A stretch of DNA of 31,329 bases, from contig BFEA01000150.1 in NCBI GenBank assembly GCA_003427395.1, positions 438,140-469,468 on the forward strand. The letters run 5' to 3'. The position numbers and the translations under genes were made by a program. Each line of letters starts with the position of its first letter. Position 1 is the first letter of the stretch. The notes beneath the pieces were generated by a model, which worked only from the letters and a program-made list of their open reading frames with translations, had not been told where the DNA came from and searched no databases. Below, in pieces: positions 8,651 to 17,830 of the stretch. Origin of the DNA: Chara braunii. Taxonomy: Eukaryota; Streptophyta; Charophyceae; Charales; Characeae.

Positions 8651-9362
8651 ATTCGTTGCAACCGGGCCTATTGTCTGTTAGGGTGGCTTGATCCAAGAGT
8701 TTTCAGGTCAAAACAGACTAATCAATATATAAGATTATGTGATTCAACAACCCAACTTTTTTTAAGTACAAGAAACTTGTTAGACCAAGCTTTGCGAGGT
8801 CAAGAGGGGCGAAGTCGAGCTGACATCAACAAGGCTGAATGAAAAAGAACAAGTTGAAAACAAAAGAGAGGGTGAACAAGTCGAGTTGGAGAACGTATAT
8901 CTCGCCCGTTTCTTAACGATAACCGACAGTGCTAAGCCCAAGGCTGGCATTGACACTATCGAAAAACCTTATAAACACATTCAACCAGTTGCTCGACCCT
9001 AGAAAAATGCCCAGGGCATCACTTTGGCCTATCGGGAGGATTCCCGATTGCCAAAATTGGCGTTCCTTTTGTTGTGCACGTGTCGGGCTCCACGCATGGC
9101 CCACACGTACTCGTCACCAGCCATGCTAACCCCGATTTTTAACTCAAACAATCAAGCCTTTTTTTCGTCGTACGTGAATTTTATCAGATATGTGAAAAGT
9201 CACCCACGCCTTAAACTAGTGCGTCTACACACTGTGTAGTCGGACCTTGCGTGTGCCCGTTGTTCGGCTACAAAGAGTCGATCTTGGGTCGTGCAATACT
9301 TACTTAGGTTCCTACCTCACATGCCAACTTAGGTGCGACCTGTGTGAAGTGTGAATATACGC
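8651..9362. other. Intergenic, no recognised gene
   Basis: Only short, mutually overlapping frames (8913-9239) without recognisable motifs. I see nothing else I can support. Confidence 0.4.
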
Positions 9363-9388
9363 GTGAATACCCTTGTAAGGGTATTCAC
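9363..9388. other. Family B palindrome, copy b
   Basis: A perfect 12-bp inverted repeat, GTGAATACCCTT with AAGGGTATTCAC, and two bases between. Followed by CACCGACA. The surrounding 150 bp do not clearly match family B, so only the hairpin end is shared. Confidence 0.8.
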
Positions 9389-9790
9389 ACCGACACCGTT
9401 TTCTGATTAGTGTGTGCATTCCAAAAACAAACAAAGTTATTTCGACAGTGTTTTGATTAGAGTTGCTTAGAGAGAGTTGTCTCGCACCCCTAGGTATTCT
9501 CTACCTACCAGAACGTAATGTATATCATATGAGAATACTTTAAAATAATTTATTTGATTTGATAAATAGAATAAAAATAAAATATTTTATATTTGATTCT
9601 ATGAATTTCTCCTATTATTTTCTACATTGTTTCCGCTCATTTTAATAGTAATCAGCAAAGCATGTTTCGTTATTTTGTCTCATTGTTGCACGTCCTCTTG
9701 TGCGTTAGAGAGAGTGTACCTCGGGCAGTGTACCAAGATCGGCAGGCTGGGTGCGGGGGTTGGGGTTGCTGGGTGACGGACACGGAGTGC

Positions 9791-10304
9791 GTTGTCGAGC
9801 GCATTGGTCCCGCGCAGGGCGGGACCCTCCCGGCCGCGTTACGCAGGGTTGGTCATGTCTCGATACGAATGGAGCTTCCGCAACCGCTCCGACCAAGTGC
9901 GCTAGCCATACCTCTCGCAAGCCCCTACGACAGGATAGGGCCTACGTGAGGTACAACTCACCTCCACATGCAGGAGTTGTCACCTCCCTTCGGTGTGCGT
10001 ATCCCCGTCGAGCTACCAGTCCACAATAGGAAAGTTAATGAGTTGCAATCGCAGAGGTGGATCAGTCGAGGGTGTTTTTCGTATGCTGTAGTGTAGGGGG
10101 TATGTACAGTCTCACGCCTTTATCGGACCCGCACGCGAACCGACGCTTTGGGGGGCTGAAGCCCCAAGCGTGACTCGTCGTCGGTCGACTAGAACGCATC
10201 CCACTCGCCGCGCGTTACACCACGCTGAAAAAGAAAAACAAAAATTAAAAACACACTCAAAACAGGACAAAATAAAACAACACAATCAATCATAGTCCCT
10301 TCAG
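9791..10304 (+). repeat. Structured repeat family A, copy 2
   Basis: Same block order as at 3551-4053: CGCGCAGGGCGGGACCCTCC, CCCCTACGACAGGATAG, GGAGTTGTCACCTCC, GTATCCCC, GCAATCGCAGAGGTGG, and ATAGTCCCTTC at the end. The 5' hairpin is GGTCCCG with CGGGACC, different in sequence from copies 1 and 3 but equivalent in position. A further hairpin, GGGGC/GCCCC inside CGCTT/AAGCG, lies at about 10151-10177. About 60 bp of A-rich sequence is inserted before the end relative to copy 1. The short frames on both strands (9662-10029) do not persist in the other copies. Confidence 0.75.
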
Positions 10305-10356
10305 TAGCCAACCCATAACCTTTTGATACAGAAATCGGTTAGGCAACACCCGAGAG

Positions 10357-10920
10357 ACTTAGTTCTATGTAACCGTTTGAACGCCGTGAATGAGCGTTCG
10401 CGTTCAAATGTGCGTTTGAACGCGGATTGCACGTTCTCGTTCAAAAAAAAATTATTTTTTTTATTTTTTTCAAAAAATATTTTCGATGCCTAGAAATATT
10501 GGTTTTTTTTTTTTTTTTTTTTTNNNNNNNNNNNNNNNNNNNNNNNNNNNNNNNNNNNNNNNNNNNNNNNNNNNNNNNNNNNNNNNNNNNNNNNNNNNNN
10601 NNNNNNNNNNNNNNNNNNNNNNNNNNNNNNNNNNNNNNNNNNNNNNNNNNNNNNNNNNNNNNNNNNNNNNNNNNNNNNNNNNNNNNNNNNNNNNNNNNNN
10701 NNNNNNNNNNNNNNNNNNNNNNNNNNNNNNNNNNNNNNNNNNNNNNNNNNNNNNNNNNNNNNNNNNNNNNNNNNNNNNNNNNNNNNNNNNNNNNNNNNNN
10801 NNNNNNNNNNNNNNNNNNNNNNNNNNNNNNNNNNNNNNNNNNNNNNNNNNNNNNNNNNNNNNNNNNNNNNNNNNNNNNNNNNNNNNNNNNNNNNNNNNNN
10901 NNNNNNNNNNNNNNNNNNNN

Positions 10921-10958
<38 letters not shown>

Positions 10959-11072
10959 CTGCGCGGAATTGAACTCCACGTTCAGTCGCGTTCACTGAAC
11001 GCGTGTTCATTCCGTTCAGTTTCTGAACGGAAAACCCGCGTTCAATGAACGTGTGGTAATACAGACTTAGTT
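10357..11072. mobile_element. hAT-like non-autonomous transposon with gap
   Basis: An 8-bp direct repeat ACTTAGTT flanks it (10357-10364 and 11065-11072). Just inside are imperfect inverted ends, CTATGTAACCGTTTGAACG on the left and, reverse-complemented, CTGTATTACCACACGTTCA on the right. Both subterminal regions are full of GAACGCG/CGTTCA motifs in both orientations, as is usual for hAT elements. The interior is unknown because of the N gap (10524-10920) and poly-T on both sides. No transposase is visible. 8-bp duplications and short inverted ends fit the hAT superfamily; superfamily assignment is an inference. Confidence 0.65.
10524..10920. other. Assembly gap (N) bounded by poly-T
   Basis: 397 N. 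Poly-T runs border it at 10503-10523 and 10921-10958. Any reading frame spanning it is meaningless. Confidence 0.98.
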
Positions 11073-11534
11073 TAAAACCGCGCGGACGCTGGGCCTTCTC
11101 ATATCGACTAGCAATGCAAGCATACGCAAGCAGTCGCAATGACGGTGTACTATGTAGTACCGATAATCACTCGGTCCTCGATAGTCTGGAGGGTCGCGTT
11201 CGACACTCAAGTGTCGACTGACACGCGTGTTGAGGAGTTAATCTCTCGATGCTAGACAACCGCCTAGGTGGTTGAGAACCACACCCTCTTCTGTACCCTG
11301 CGGAGAGTAGGTGGTACACATGTTCATACCTGTGGTGACAGTCGTCTCTCGAGGCCTTGGAGGCAAGCTCCATCATCCAGGGCCTGGAGAGAGATCAAGG
11401 GGTTTGACTTTGACGGCTACCACAGACTCCAACGTCCAACTATAATAACTCTAAAAAGCAAAGGGACAAAATGGGATGTCCCTTTTCTCTCAAGGCATAC
11501 TCTGATTAACCCTTATATACTGTCGCAATAGGTC
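11073..11534. other. Intergenic, no recognised gene
   Basis: Short frames on both strands (11167-11376 minus, 11268-11531 plus) lack recognisable motifs. No repeats noted. Confidence 0.4.
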
Positions 11535-11900
11535 TCGCTGTCGGGGCAAATACCCTGACAAGGGTATTTTGCCAGGGTTTTTGAACGTCGGACACTATTT
11601 GACTTTTTCTTGTTGAATTGAAAGACTTGATGAGACTGACGTTTGCAAAAGTTCATTCATGCTAAATATGACTGTGAGAGTATAACTTTTCTGAACCTTG
11701 GTCCGGACACCTGCGACGTTCGATAGTAATGGTGGTAGTTGGCGGTTTCTAGTAGAGCCGTAGAGAGAGTCGGACGTGGGAACGCTAAAGTTAGACCTAT
11801 TCTATTTAAAATAATGTCACGCAACTGCTAAGCCGCGCGATTCAGAGCCTAAGTAGGCTAAATAGAGGGTCGTGCCGGATATGGGTGATCGCTCAGGCTA
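11535..11900 (+). repeat. Structured repeat family B, copy b
   Basis: The inverted counterpart of 8075-8470. It starts with the palindrome at 11545-11573 (GGCAAA/TTTGCC outside TACCCT/AGGGTA, loop GACA, one bulged T). Shared blocks then follow: CAGGGTTTTTGAACGTCGGA, GACTTGATGAGACTGACG, GGTCCGGACACC, GTTCGATAGTAATGG and CCGCGCGATTCAGAGCCTA. The outer palindrome arms differ from copy a yet pair. Non-coding by the same reasoning. Confidence 0.7.
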
Positions 11901-12003
11901 CCGATAGATAGCCGGTCATGGAAAGGGGTGGCGACAGACCGATGCTAAGACCTACCCGGTTGAGTGACCAATCAAGCCGTGGTCACGTTGCCAACCGATG
12001 GGG

Positions 12004-12125
12004 CAAGGCCAGCAAGTGAGGCCTGTTAAGCCTCAGGCAGGCAGGGCCTTGAAGGTCCTGACAGGAGGGATAGCGCCTAGGCAAACTCTTTTTATATAAG
12101 AGTTGCTCTTATCACTATCGTGATA
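12004..12125. other. Cluster of inverted repeats
   Basis: Three stems lie close together. CAAGGCC (12004-12010) pairs with GGCCTTG (12045-12051) and encloses TGAGGC/GCCTCA (12017-12022 with 12030-12035). AACTCTT/AAGAGTT spans 12084-12104. TATCAC/GTGATA spans 12110-12125 with a 4-nt loop. They lie between family B copy b and the composite retroposon. No promoter or gene nearby explains them. Confidence 0.6.
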
Positions 12126-12483
12126 GGATATGAATGTGAGCATACCCCTAAGGCAAACGTTGTTTGTTTTATTATTTTACATAATATATATTTGTTTTTG
12201 AGTTTTCGAAGAACTTTATTTTTTTATTTATTTTTTAATATTTTTTATATTCGCGTTCGGGGGGTTTTGGCGCCCGTTCGCGTTCGGTCGTGAACGTTCG
12301 GGTTCGGTCACTGAACCCGAACATGATGCTATACAGATTCTCACCCAGCAGACACCGGGATCAAATCTGAGGTAGTGCGCATCTGGGCTAGCTCCTTTTG
12401 GAGCAGCCCAAAACGTAAGGTTGGACGCGACCAATTTCGTTTGTGCTTTCTTCGAGATCGAACGGCTAAATTCAGCCGCGCCG

Positions 12484-12546
12484 AGATTAGCATGGCCCCT
12501 GCACAAGGATGACACGCAAAAATCGGGAAATGATCCAAATTTTTTA
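12484..12546 (+). ncRNA. U6 snRNA-like 3' part (plant type)
   Basis: AGATTAGCATGGCCCCTGCA then CAAGGATGACACGCA then AAATCGGGAAATGATCC and AAATTTTTT. This matches the central and 3' domains of plant U6 with very few changes, including the Pol III T-run stop. The U6 5' stem-loop, ACAGAGA box and promoter elements (USE, TATA at a fixed distance) are not present; upstream sequence belongs to the composite repeat. It is therefore a U6-derived module and not a U6 gene. Confidence 0.9.
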
Positions 12547-12561
12547 TTTTTATTTATGATC

Positions 12562-12592
12562 CAGAAAGATTAGCATGGCCCCTGCACAAGGA
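12562..12592 (+). ncRNA. Second partial U6 segment
   Basis: CAGAAAGATTAGCATGGCCC followed by CTGCACAAGGA repeats the core of the preceding U6-like segment about 90 nt later, and then diverges abruptly (CTCAAAGTC). It carries a little more of the 5' side (CAGAAAGA for CAGAGAAGA) than the first, so it is not a simple exact duplication of that piece. Confidence 0.85.
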
Positions 12593-12795
12593 CTCAAAGT
12601 CGGGTCTGCATCAAAGAGATGAGTGGTTGAAAAACCACATGACTAATGCTGAGACCGTTGGTTGGAGGCCAACAGAGTAAGAAAAAAAAAAAAAAGGAAG
12701 CAGAAACTGAAGCGTCAGATGACACACTAAGAAGTAACGGACACTTACAGTCCCCACGAATAGTGCAGGTGCCCGTGAAAACGGGCAACCGTTGG

Positions 12796-13187
12796 AAGTG
12801 AGGTGAGCGTTTTCTTTTTTCCTTCTTTTGTCAATTTTTTTCTTTTTTTTTTAGATCTTTTTAGATTTTATTCTTTTTAGATTTATTTTTGATTTTCTTA
12901 GTTGGATCTCTTTTTAGATATCATTATTTTCTTTTTATTTTTATTAGCAAAGTTCGTAATATGCGAAAACGAACGGGCTACCACTTTTATTGGTACTTCT
13001 AGTGGTAGGATGAGCAAAATCGATTGAATCTGCCGCCACAGGGCGGTTATGTTCCGGGCATGGTCTTTGCCCACACTTTTGGTGGGCGAACAAACATTTC
13101 ACAGCGTCGGGCCTCTAGTTACCTCTCTCTTGTAGGGCGTTCACGGCTGCTCGCTGACCGGTCGAAACGGTCACGACTGTCGAGATT

Positions 13188-13189
<2 letters not shown>
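12796..13189. other. T-rich tract and dispersed motif
   Basis: 12810-12950 is T-rich with repeated TTTTTAGAT units. At about 13010-13030 lies the reverse complement of the motif found at 7203 and 7408. A frame at 13024-13335 runs into the GA repeat and shows no known domain. Confidence 0.5.
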
Positions 13190-13241
<52 letters not shown>

Positions 13242-13252
13242 AAAAAAAAAAA
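13190..13252. repeat. (GA)n microsatellite followed by poly-A
   Basis: About 46 bp of GA/AG dinucleotides end in a 17-nt A-run at about 13236-13252. A (CT)n tract of similar length adjoins the other composite-repeat copy at 7472-7552. Confidence 0.95.
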
Positions 13253-14235
13253 AACTCTTGAGCCGCGCGAATGTATCAGACGCCTATTCAGCCCGACACT
13301 TGTGGCAATACCGTTGGGGCATTCTACGTGAGTAGATGCTAGCTGGTTGACTGTTGGTGTAGTGGGATGAAGTGCTAGAGTTCTACAGGAGCACTGGAAG
13401 AAGGAAAAAGGCAGCCATAGCAAAAGGCAGGGAGCTTCTTGCCCCACCTTTGTGCTTGTGCTATTGCTAATGTGTGAGCTGCTGGCGTAAGGCTGCAGCT
13501 AGCTAGAACCGTGCGGCAAGAGGCCCATAACGGAGAGGTGCTGTCCGACGACCTGCGTGGTAACAAGTAGCATTGAGTGAGGAGGTTGCGCTGTCATAAT
13601 TTTGGAAGAAGGTGTTGCTAAATTTTTTATGAGGCACAACGGGATTTTTTACGGCGGTAGTGATGCGGACGTGGTGTGTTCAACAGTGTTTTAAGTGGAG
13701 GTGCTGTAGAAATTGCGCGGCGAGGCTGGTGATTTTGTCGGCAACATATTGGGGCTACAACGGTGATTTTTTTGCAGCACGGTATTTGGCGGTGTGGCCG
13801 TTTGGGTGTTGGCACTACGACACTCACGCCGGAGGTGCTACTAATTTTTGGACAAGCGTCGCGATCCGGGTTATCCTTCTGGAGGATCATTTGGTGTTGC
13901 GGCGGTGTTGTGGGAGTGGCTTCGCTCCTTTGTGGTAAAACATATCTAAACACACACAGCCAGACATGATTTCAAAGGCATGAAGCACTGCAAAAAGGTC
14001 AAAGCACCGTACGAGGACGTAGCATGTACAATTTTTTTGAAAAACTTGTCACAGTGATCTCTTTACAATTTTTAATTAATGGCAAAAAAATTCTTATGAA
14101 ATAGTGAAAGATGCTTTAGTGAGAATCGAAGTAAATAATAATTTCAATCAAAATAAACTAATTAATTCAAATTGGAATAAAATATGCTTATGATATACTC
14201 AAATTAATACACATAAATACATAATAAGTCCAAAA
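13253..14235. other. Intergenic, no recognised gene
   Basis: 13320-13950 has several overlapping frames on both strands (for example 13627-13953 minus, 108 codons), none with a recognisable domain. 14030-14230 is AT-rich. I see nothing supportable. Confidence 0.4.
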
Positions 14236-14294
14236 AGCATTTTGAGGTTCGAATATAAGCCTCGTAATCTCGCTATACCATTTTAGCTAATGCT
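14236..14294 (-). pseudogene. tRNA-like sequence (degenerate)
   Basis: On minus, ends AGCATT and AATGCT pair like an acceptor stem. TAGCTAAAATGG fits the A box fully, with a GCTA/TAGC D-stem. ATTCGAACCTC resembles a T-loop region. At 59 nt it is too short for all arms; the anticodon arm seems missing or collapsed. It abuts the organelle-like maturase fragment, so it may be part of the same organelle-derived insertion, or a SINE head. Confidence 0.35.
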
Positions 14295-14452
14295 TGTTTA
14301 GCTTGATCCGCAAGAAAAAGGAAGTGGTTCCGTCCCGTCCAAGTTTGGTTATCGAACTTCTGGTCAACATTGCTTTGCACGGAATGGAGAATGCTTTGAA
14401 TGAGTGGGTTCAGCAACAGGCGGCCAAAGGCCGAGTCGTGGTTTACAATTAG
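14291..14452 (+). pseudogene. Group II intron maturase (RT) fragment
   Basis: An open stretch of 53 codons contains LVNIALHGMENALNEW. This strongly resembles the conserved segment after the RT domain's GTPQGG motif in group II intron-encoded proteins (typically SPLLANIALHGME). Just before it, PSRPSLVIELL looks like a damaged GTPQGGVISPLL. After it, RVVVYN followed by a stop sits where the catalytic YADD box would come. The frame has no proper start and ends early, so this is a remnant. Group II maturases are common in plant and algal organelles, and the rpl2 fragment 270 bp away supports an organellar source. Confidence 0.6.
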
Positions 14453-14650
14453 GAGGTCTTGTTATAACCAAGATTAGCGACGTAACTCCCACGCCACATA
14501 ACGGATGTCGTTCTTCTAAGAAACGTCGCGTATAATATCATATCATCGCTTCTAAGGATTGGCAGAGGCACAAATGAAGGAAGTGTTGTAGTTTCCCCAA
14601 CATGAAATCAACGGAACCAAATCACTGATGAGTCGGTGTACAGCGGAACT

Positions 14651-14690
14651 TTCGTAAGATTGTATTACAAAACGAGTTTACGAAAGAAGT
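14651..14690. other. 9-bp inverted repeat
   Basis: CTTTCGTAA (14649-14657) and TTACGAAAG (14678-14686) are perfect inverted repeats around 20 nt. It lies about 30 bp from where rpl2 homology stops and could mark the junction of the inserted organelle piece, or be an organellar hairpin carried along. Confidence 0.55.
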
Positions 14691-14716
14691 GTTTCCTGTG
14701 ATTTCTTGGAAGATGC

Positions 14717-14968
14717 ATGGTCTACAGGATTCATAGCAACACCACGAACAATGGGTCGTCTTTCTAACCATCTACTTTGCCCTGATTTCCTAAAATTACG
14801 CTTACTATGATTCTCATTTGAAACAAAACCAATGGTAGCTCGACATTGAGAATTTATAAACGCTAGCGCGCCTAAGGGTAACCACAACCTAACGGTTGCC
14901 ATATGTTTTTGAATCAATTGAGCAAAAGTCCCTGCAGCCCGAATGAATTTGGCACCTTGGCCTGCATT
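14717..14968 (-). pseudogene. rpl2: Ribosomal protein L2 (uL2) fragment, mitochondrial type
   Basis: On minus one frame reads GAKFIRAAGTFAQLI, then SQCRATIGFVSN and RRPIVRGVAMNPVDH, the central and C-terminal RNA-binding part of uL2, a large-subunit rRNA-binding protein. CRATIG-VSN and GQSRWL-RRP-VRGVAMNPVDH fit mitochondrial rather than chloroplast L2 as I know them. The match ends abruptly after NPVDH; the nearly invariant PHGGGEGR that should follow is absent and unrelated residues lead to a stop. A stop codon lies just upstream of the matching part. Both ends are broken, so this is most likely a nuclear copy of mitochondrial DNA and not a working transferred gene. Confidence 0.8.
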
Positions 14969-15451
14969 CTATTCACTTGGGGCCCAATTTGGGACCAATT
15001 GAGTTGGATTTCAGACTGTGACGTGTATTGTGGCAGACGTTGGTGGTCAGACGTGGTAATTGGGGAAGATTGGATTGAGACTGAAGTGGAACTATCTTTG
15101 ATGGACGAGGTGTCATTGATAGTGTAGTGGGACCATGCGGGACTTGTAAGTGAGAGTACTCTTCTCAAGGGTTATCTCGCTTCAGTTCTTGTGAAGGACG
15201 TATATTATTTTTTTGTAGACGGGCCGCAACTTGTGAGCTGTGCAGTCGATCATCTCCTAAGAAAAATACTTGGTTTTCTTGAGTGAGCCATCGTCAACTT
15301 CACTTAAGGTCAGTTGTGACTCAATTCCTTTTTCCCACCTGTGTGAACCCACACCTTGCATGATCTTGCTTTGAATTCAGGGAAAAGGCAAAGTAGGATG
15401 TGTGACATCATCCATGCGGGAAAGGTGGGCTTATTTGGTTGGGATATGGAT

Positions 15452-15452
<1 letters not shown>
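14969..15452. other. Intergenic, no recognised gene
   Basis: Frames at 14903-15127 (plus) and 15168-14914 (minus) run out of the rpl2 fragment without any further L2 similarity. Nothing else noted. Confidence 0.4.
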
Positions 15453-15488
<36 letters not shown>

Positions 15489-15496
15489 NTTTTTTT
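15453..15496. repeat. Poly-T run with one undetermined base
   Basis: About 44 nt of T with an N at 15489. This is the longest sequenced homopolymer in the window and may be an antisense poly-A tail or an assembly-limited stretch. Confidence 0.95.
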
Positions 15497-15689
15497 GTGC
15501 AGGTAGGCAAATGATGAATATGAGAAGAGAGTTACATTATGCTTTGCTCAAGGAAATGATGGAAAAGTTTTTCTCTCTTCGACTTCATACCTGTTTGCGT
15601 ATCATAAGGAACAACACATTGAAAAAGAAAAAGGTTATTGGGTGCCAAAAGAAAGAAAATTTAGGGTGAAGAAAAAAAAATAAGAAAAG

Positions 15690-17350
15690 GATTTGAGATT
15701 TTTCCATGGAACATCTTATTCTATCCCGAATGACCTTTCTTTCTGTGTCCGTCCAAAAGAGTCTCAATCTCAATATTCTTCTTATCTTATTCTTTTTCCA
15801 TCTAAGTCAAACCTCGGTGGGAAGTATAGGGAAAGTGAATACACCTACACATTGAGACTTCTCCTCTCTAGGAAGCAACTCGGCAGGGGTTCGTTGCCTT
15901 AGGAGTCGGCCCTGTTATTGATTCAGAGTGAACCGTTTCACTGGGGAATATCATTCTATATCGCGGTGGAGCCAGCCCAACTTCTGAGATCCGAACAACG
16001 CGTTCTAGCGAGGAGGAGGGGTATTTCAGACCACTTTCTAAAGGGTAGGGTATTCTGTAGCTAAGGGTAGTAATTTTTCCATGCATTCAAGTGGGGGAAG
16101 ACTGAAGTTAGCTCCTTTTTGTGTGACCGCCTTAGGTGCAACCGACATATGGGGAACTGGTGTCAAAAGAAGCTCAGTTCATGTACCTACTAGTATTGGA
16201 TGGAGTGTAAGTGGGCACTACTTTCGCAGTAGGACTGTGACACAAGAATTTAGTGCATATAAATTTATTTTGACAAAGTTATTACTTTGTCATCCAGATG
16301 TTAACAGGAACGGTGATTATTCGATTGTTTCGTACTCGCGAGACGACAATAAATTGGATAGCAGTGTTGATATGGTCACGTGCCGGTATGATACGGAAAG
16401 GACGATTGGTTTACAACCTATATGGAGTCTTTACAAAGCGAGACGAGCTGCAATTTTAGGATGGAAGCGTGAGGAATCCTTCACGGAGTTATTGTTTTCA
16501 TAACAGAGAATGATTAACATATTGTGCGATATGATTTTGCGCCTCCTAATCCGTCACGAGATTTCGGAGATATGAATCCTGTCGTAGTCCATGAGGCGAA
16601 TCCAATCAGGGAGGATGCCTATGAAATTATGAGGATTTTCCTTCATATTTTGCAATGGCTGAATGATCGACAAAGTCCTTTCAGTTTTCTCTATTACATG
16701 AGATGAATTCGACCGAATAAATTTGACATCTTTCGCTCGGAAAGTTTTTCTGTCTTCACATTTGATGGTGAGGCGTATAAGATCGTGGAACGTCTACAAG
16801 ACTGACGTTTCGTTCAGATATGCAAATGGTCATTGGACGGCAAAATTTCACTCAGGCGAGGTATTTGCTGATTCGTGACACATTGAACGAATGGCTGATT
16901 CGGCGCGAGGAACAACTTTTATTTGTTTAGGATAATGCGTCCACTCATTGGGTTGGTTTTATTGGATTGCTCAGAGATGAGCAAGGATTTTTTCTCAACT
17001 CGCGCGCGGATGTCTGTGTCAATGTGGCCCGACTTCTGGAAGAGTTTTGATATACTCTGTATTTCCATCGCGTGAGCAACCTCGAATGTTTTTCTTGGGT
17101 TATTGTGTGTGTTACAATTATCCTATTTGGGGAGCGCTACGGCGTTATTCGGATTTGGTGCACTACGACTAGACACCTCTTTTGGATGCGACAACCGTTT
17201 AGCGTCATAATTTGGAGGCAAGCCTCTCGGATCGCTTCCCTCTATGGAACACAGATGGTTCGATTCATGCGGGATGAACAAATTAAGACCTTGACTTTTG
17301 ACAATGAGGAGTTCGCATGACTTGACCAAATTCAAACGGAGGTCCACAAG
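15690..17350 (+). pseudogene. Decayed coding element of unknown family
   Basis: Long open stretches lie end to end in different frames: 15693-15902; 16081-16503 (140 codons); 16524-16803 (one stop at 16704); and 16814-17320 (stops only at 16928 and 17048, about 170 codons). Their arrangement suggests one gene or polyprotein with at least three frameshifts. The part at 15790-16050 is homologous to 4480-4760 (minus), with GFVALGVGPVID. The last part contains LLRDEQGFFLNSRADVCVN. I recognise no family and no catalytic motif. Family A copy 3 follows about 480 bp downstream in opposite orientation, mirroring the other copy. A transposon or old viral insertion are both possible. Confidence 0.5.
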
Positions 17351-17830
17351 GGTAGATAACTCTATCTCGGCTAGACGCGCTTTTTATGATATTTAGGTGC
17401 CACGTTGAGTTGTCCCTATGATAGAGTCATGTTTATATGACTCTACGACGGTAATAATAATAATATTAAAAAAAAATTCGTAGACAGGACCAACTGGATA
17501 TATAGTATCTAGATTACTCCGATGATCTCACTATCATGCCTTTGCATTGAGGGGTAATTAAATGTGTGATAATCTATGTCGTGCATAAATTGATTGAAAT
17601 GAGGAAATAACTTTACAGAGTCAAACGATGATCAAGGAGCTCAAATGTTGGTCCTTTCCTAATTCGTTCGTCAATAGCAAGCTTTCGTATCAGAAGCGGC
17701 GGTAAAAAGGTTTTTAGTCATATAGGCTGAGAATACCAACTTCGGCAAACCAGCTCATCAAGTCAAAAACCGAACTTGCATGATGTGATACAAGTTGTGT
17801 TGATATTATTGTTTTGTTTTTAAGGAATTG
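17351..17830. other. Spacer with a hairpin
   Basis: AGAGTCAT and ATGACTCT (about 17423-17444) form a hairpin just after the decayed coding stretch. The remainder is AT-rich without features. Confidence 0.4.

Larger units (their letters stand above)
12330..12795 (+). repeat. Composite tRNA/U6 retroposon, copy 2
   Basis: Components in order: CCAGCAGACACCGGGATCAA (B-box-like region, matching CCAGCAGATGCTCGGATCAA of copy 1); a hairpin GGGCT+GCTCC with GGAGC+AGCCC and TTTT loop (12385-12409); a hairpin CGGCT/AGCCG (12463-12478); a U6-like segment with a plant-type 3' end (12484-12546); a second partial U6 piece (12562-12592); an A-run (12680-12694); GCGTCAGATGACACA; a hairpin GGAC/GTCC with loop ACTTACA (12739-12753); and TGCCCGT-GAAA-ACGGGCA (12770-12787). 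The tRNA A-box part is not clear here. The head may be replaced by the GC-rich, transposon-end-like sequence at 12250-12340. Confidence 0.65.

Noticed and set aside
9363-9388. Helitron 3' end
   Set aside because: The hairpin is suggestive, but no CTRR end follows at the right distance in any of the four copies.
10427-11139. Frames of 169-232 codons spanning N
   Set aside because: They consist of undetermined bases and poly-T/poly-A.
12484-12546. Functional U6 snRNA gene
   Set aside because: Lacks the 5' stem-loop, the ACAGAGA box and upstream promoter elements; upstream sequence is shared with the other composite copy.
14627-14660. Another hammerhead at CTGATGAGTC
   Set aside because: No stem I before it, no GTC site in place and no GAAA after a stem II; CTGATGA at 5463, 22738 and 26645 fails likewise.
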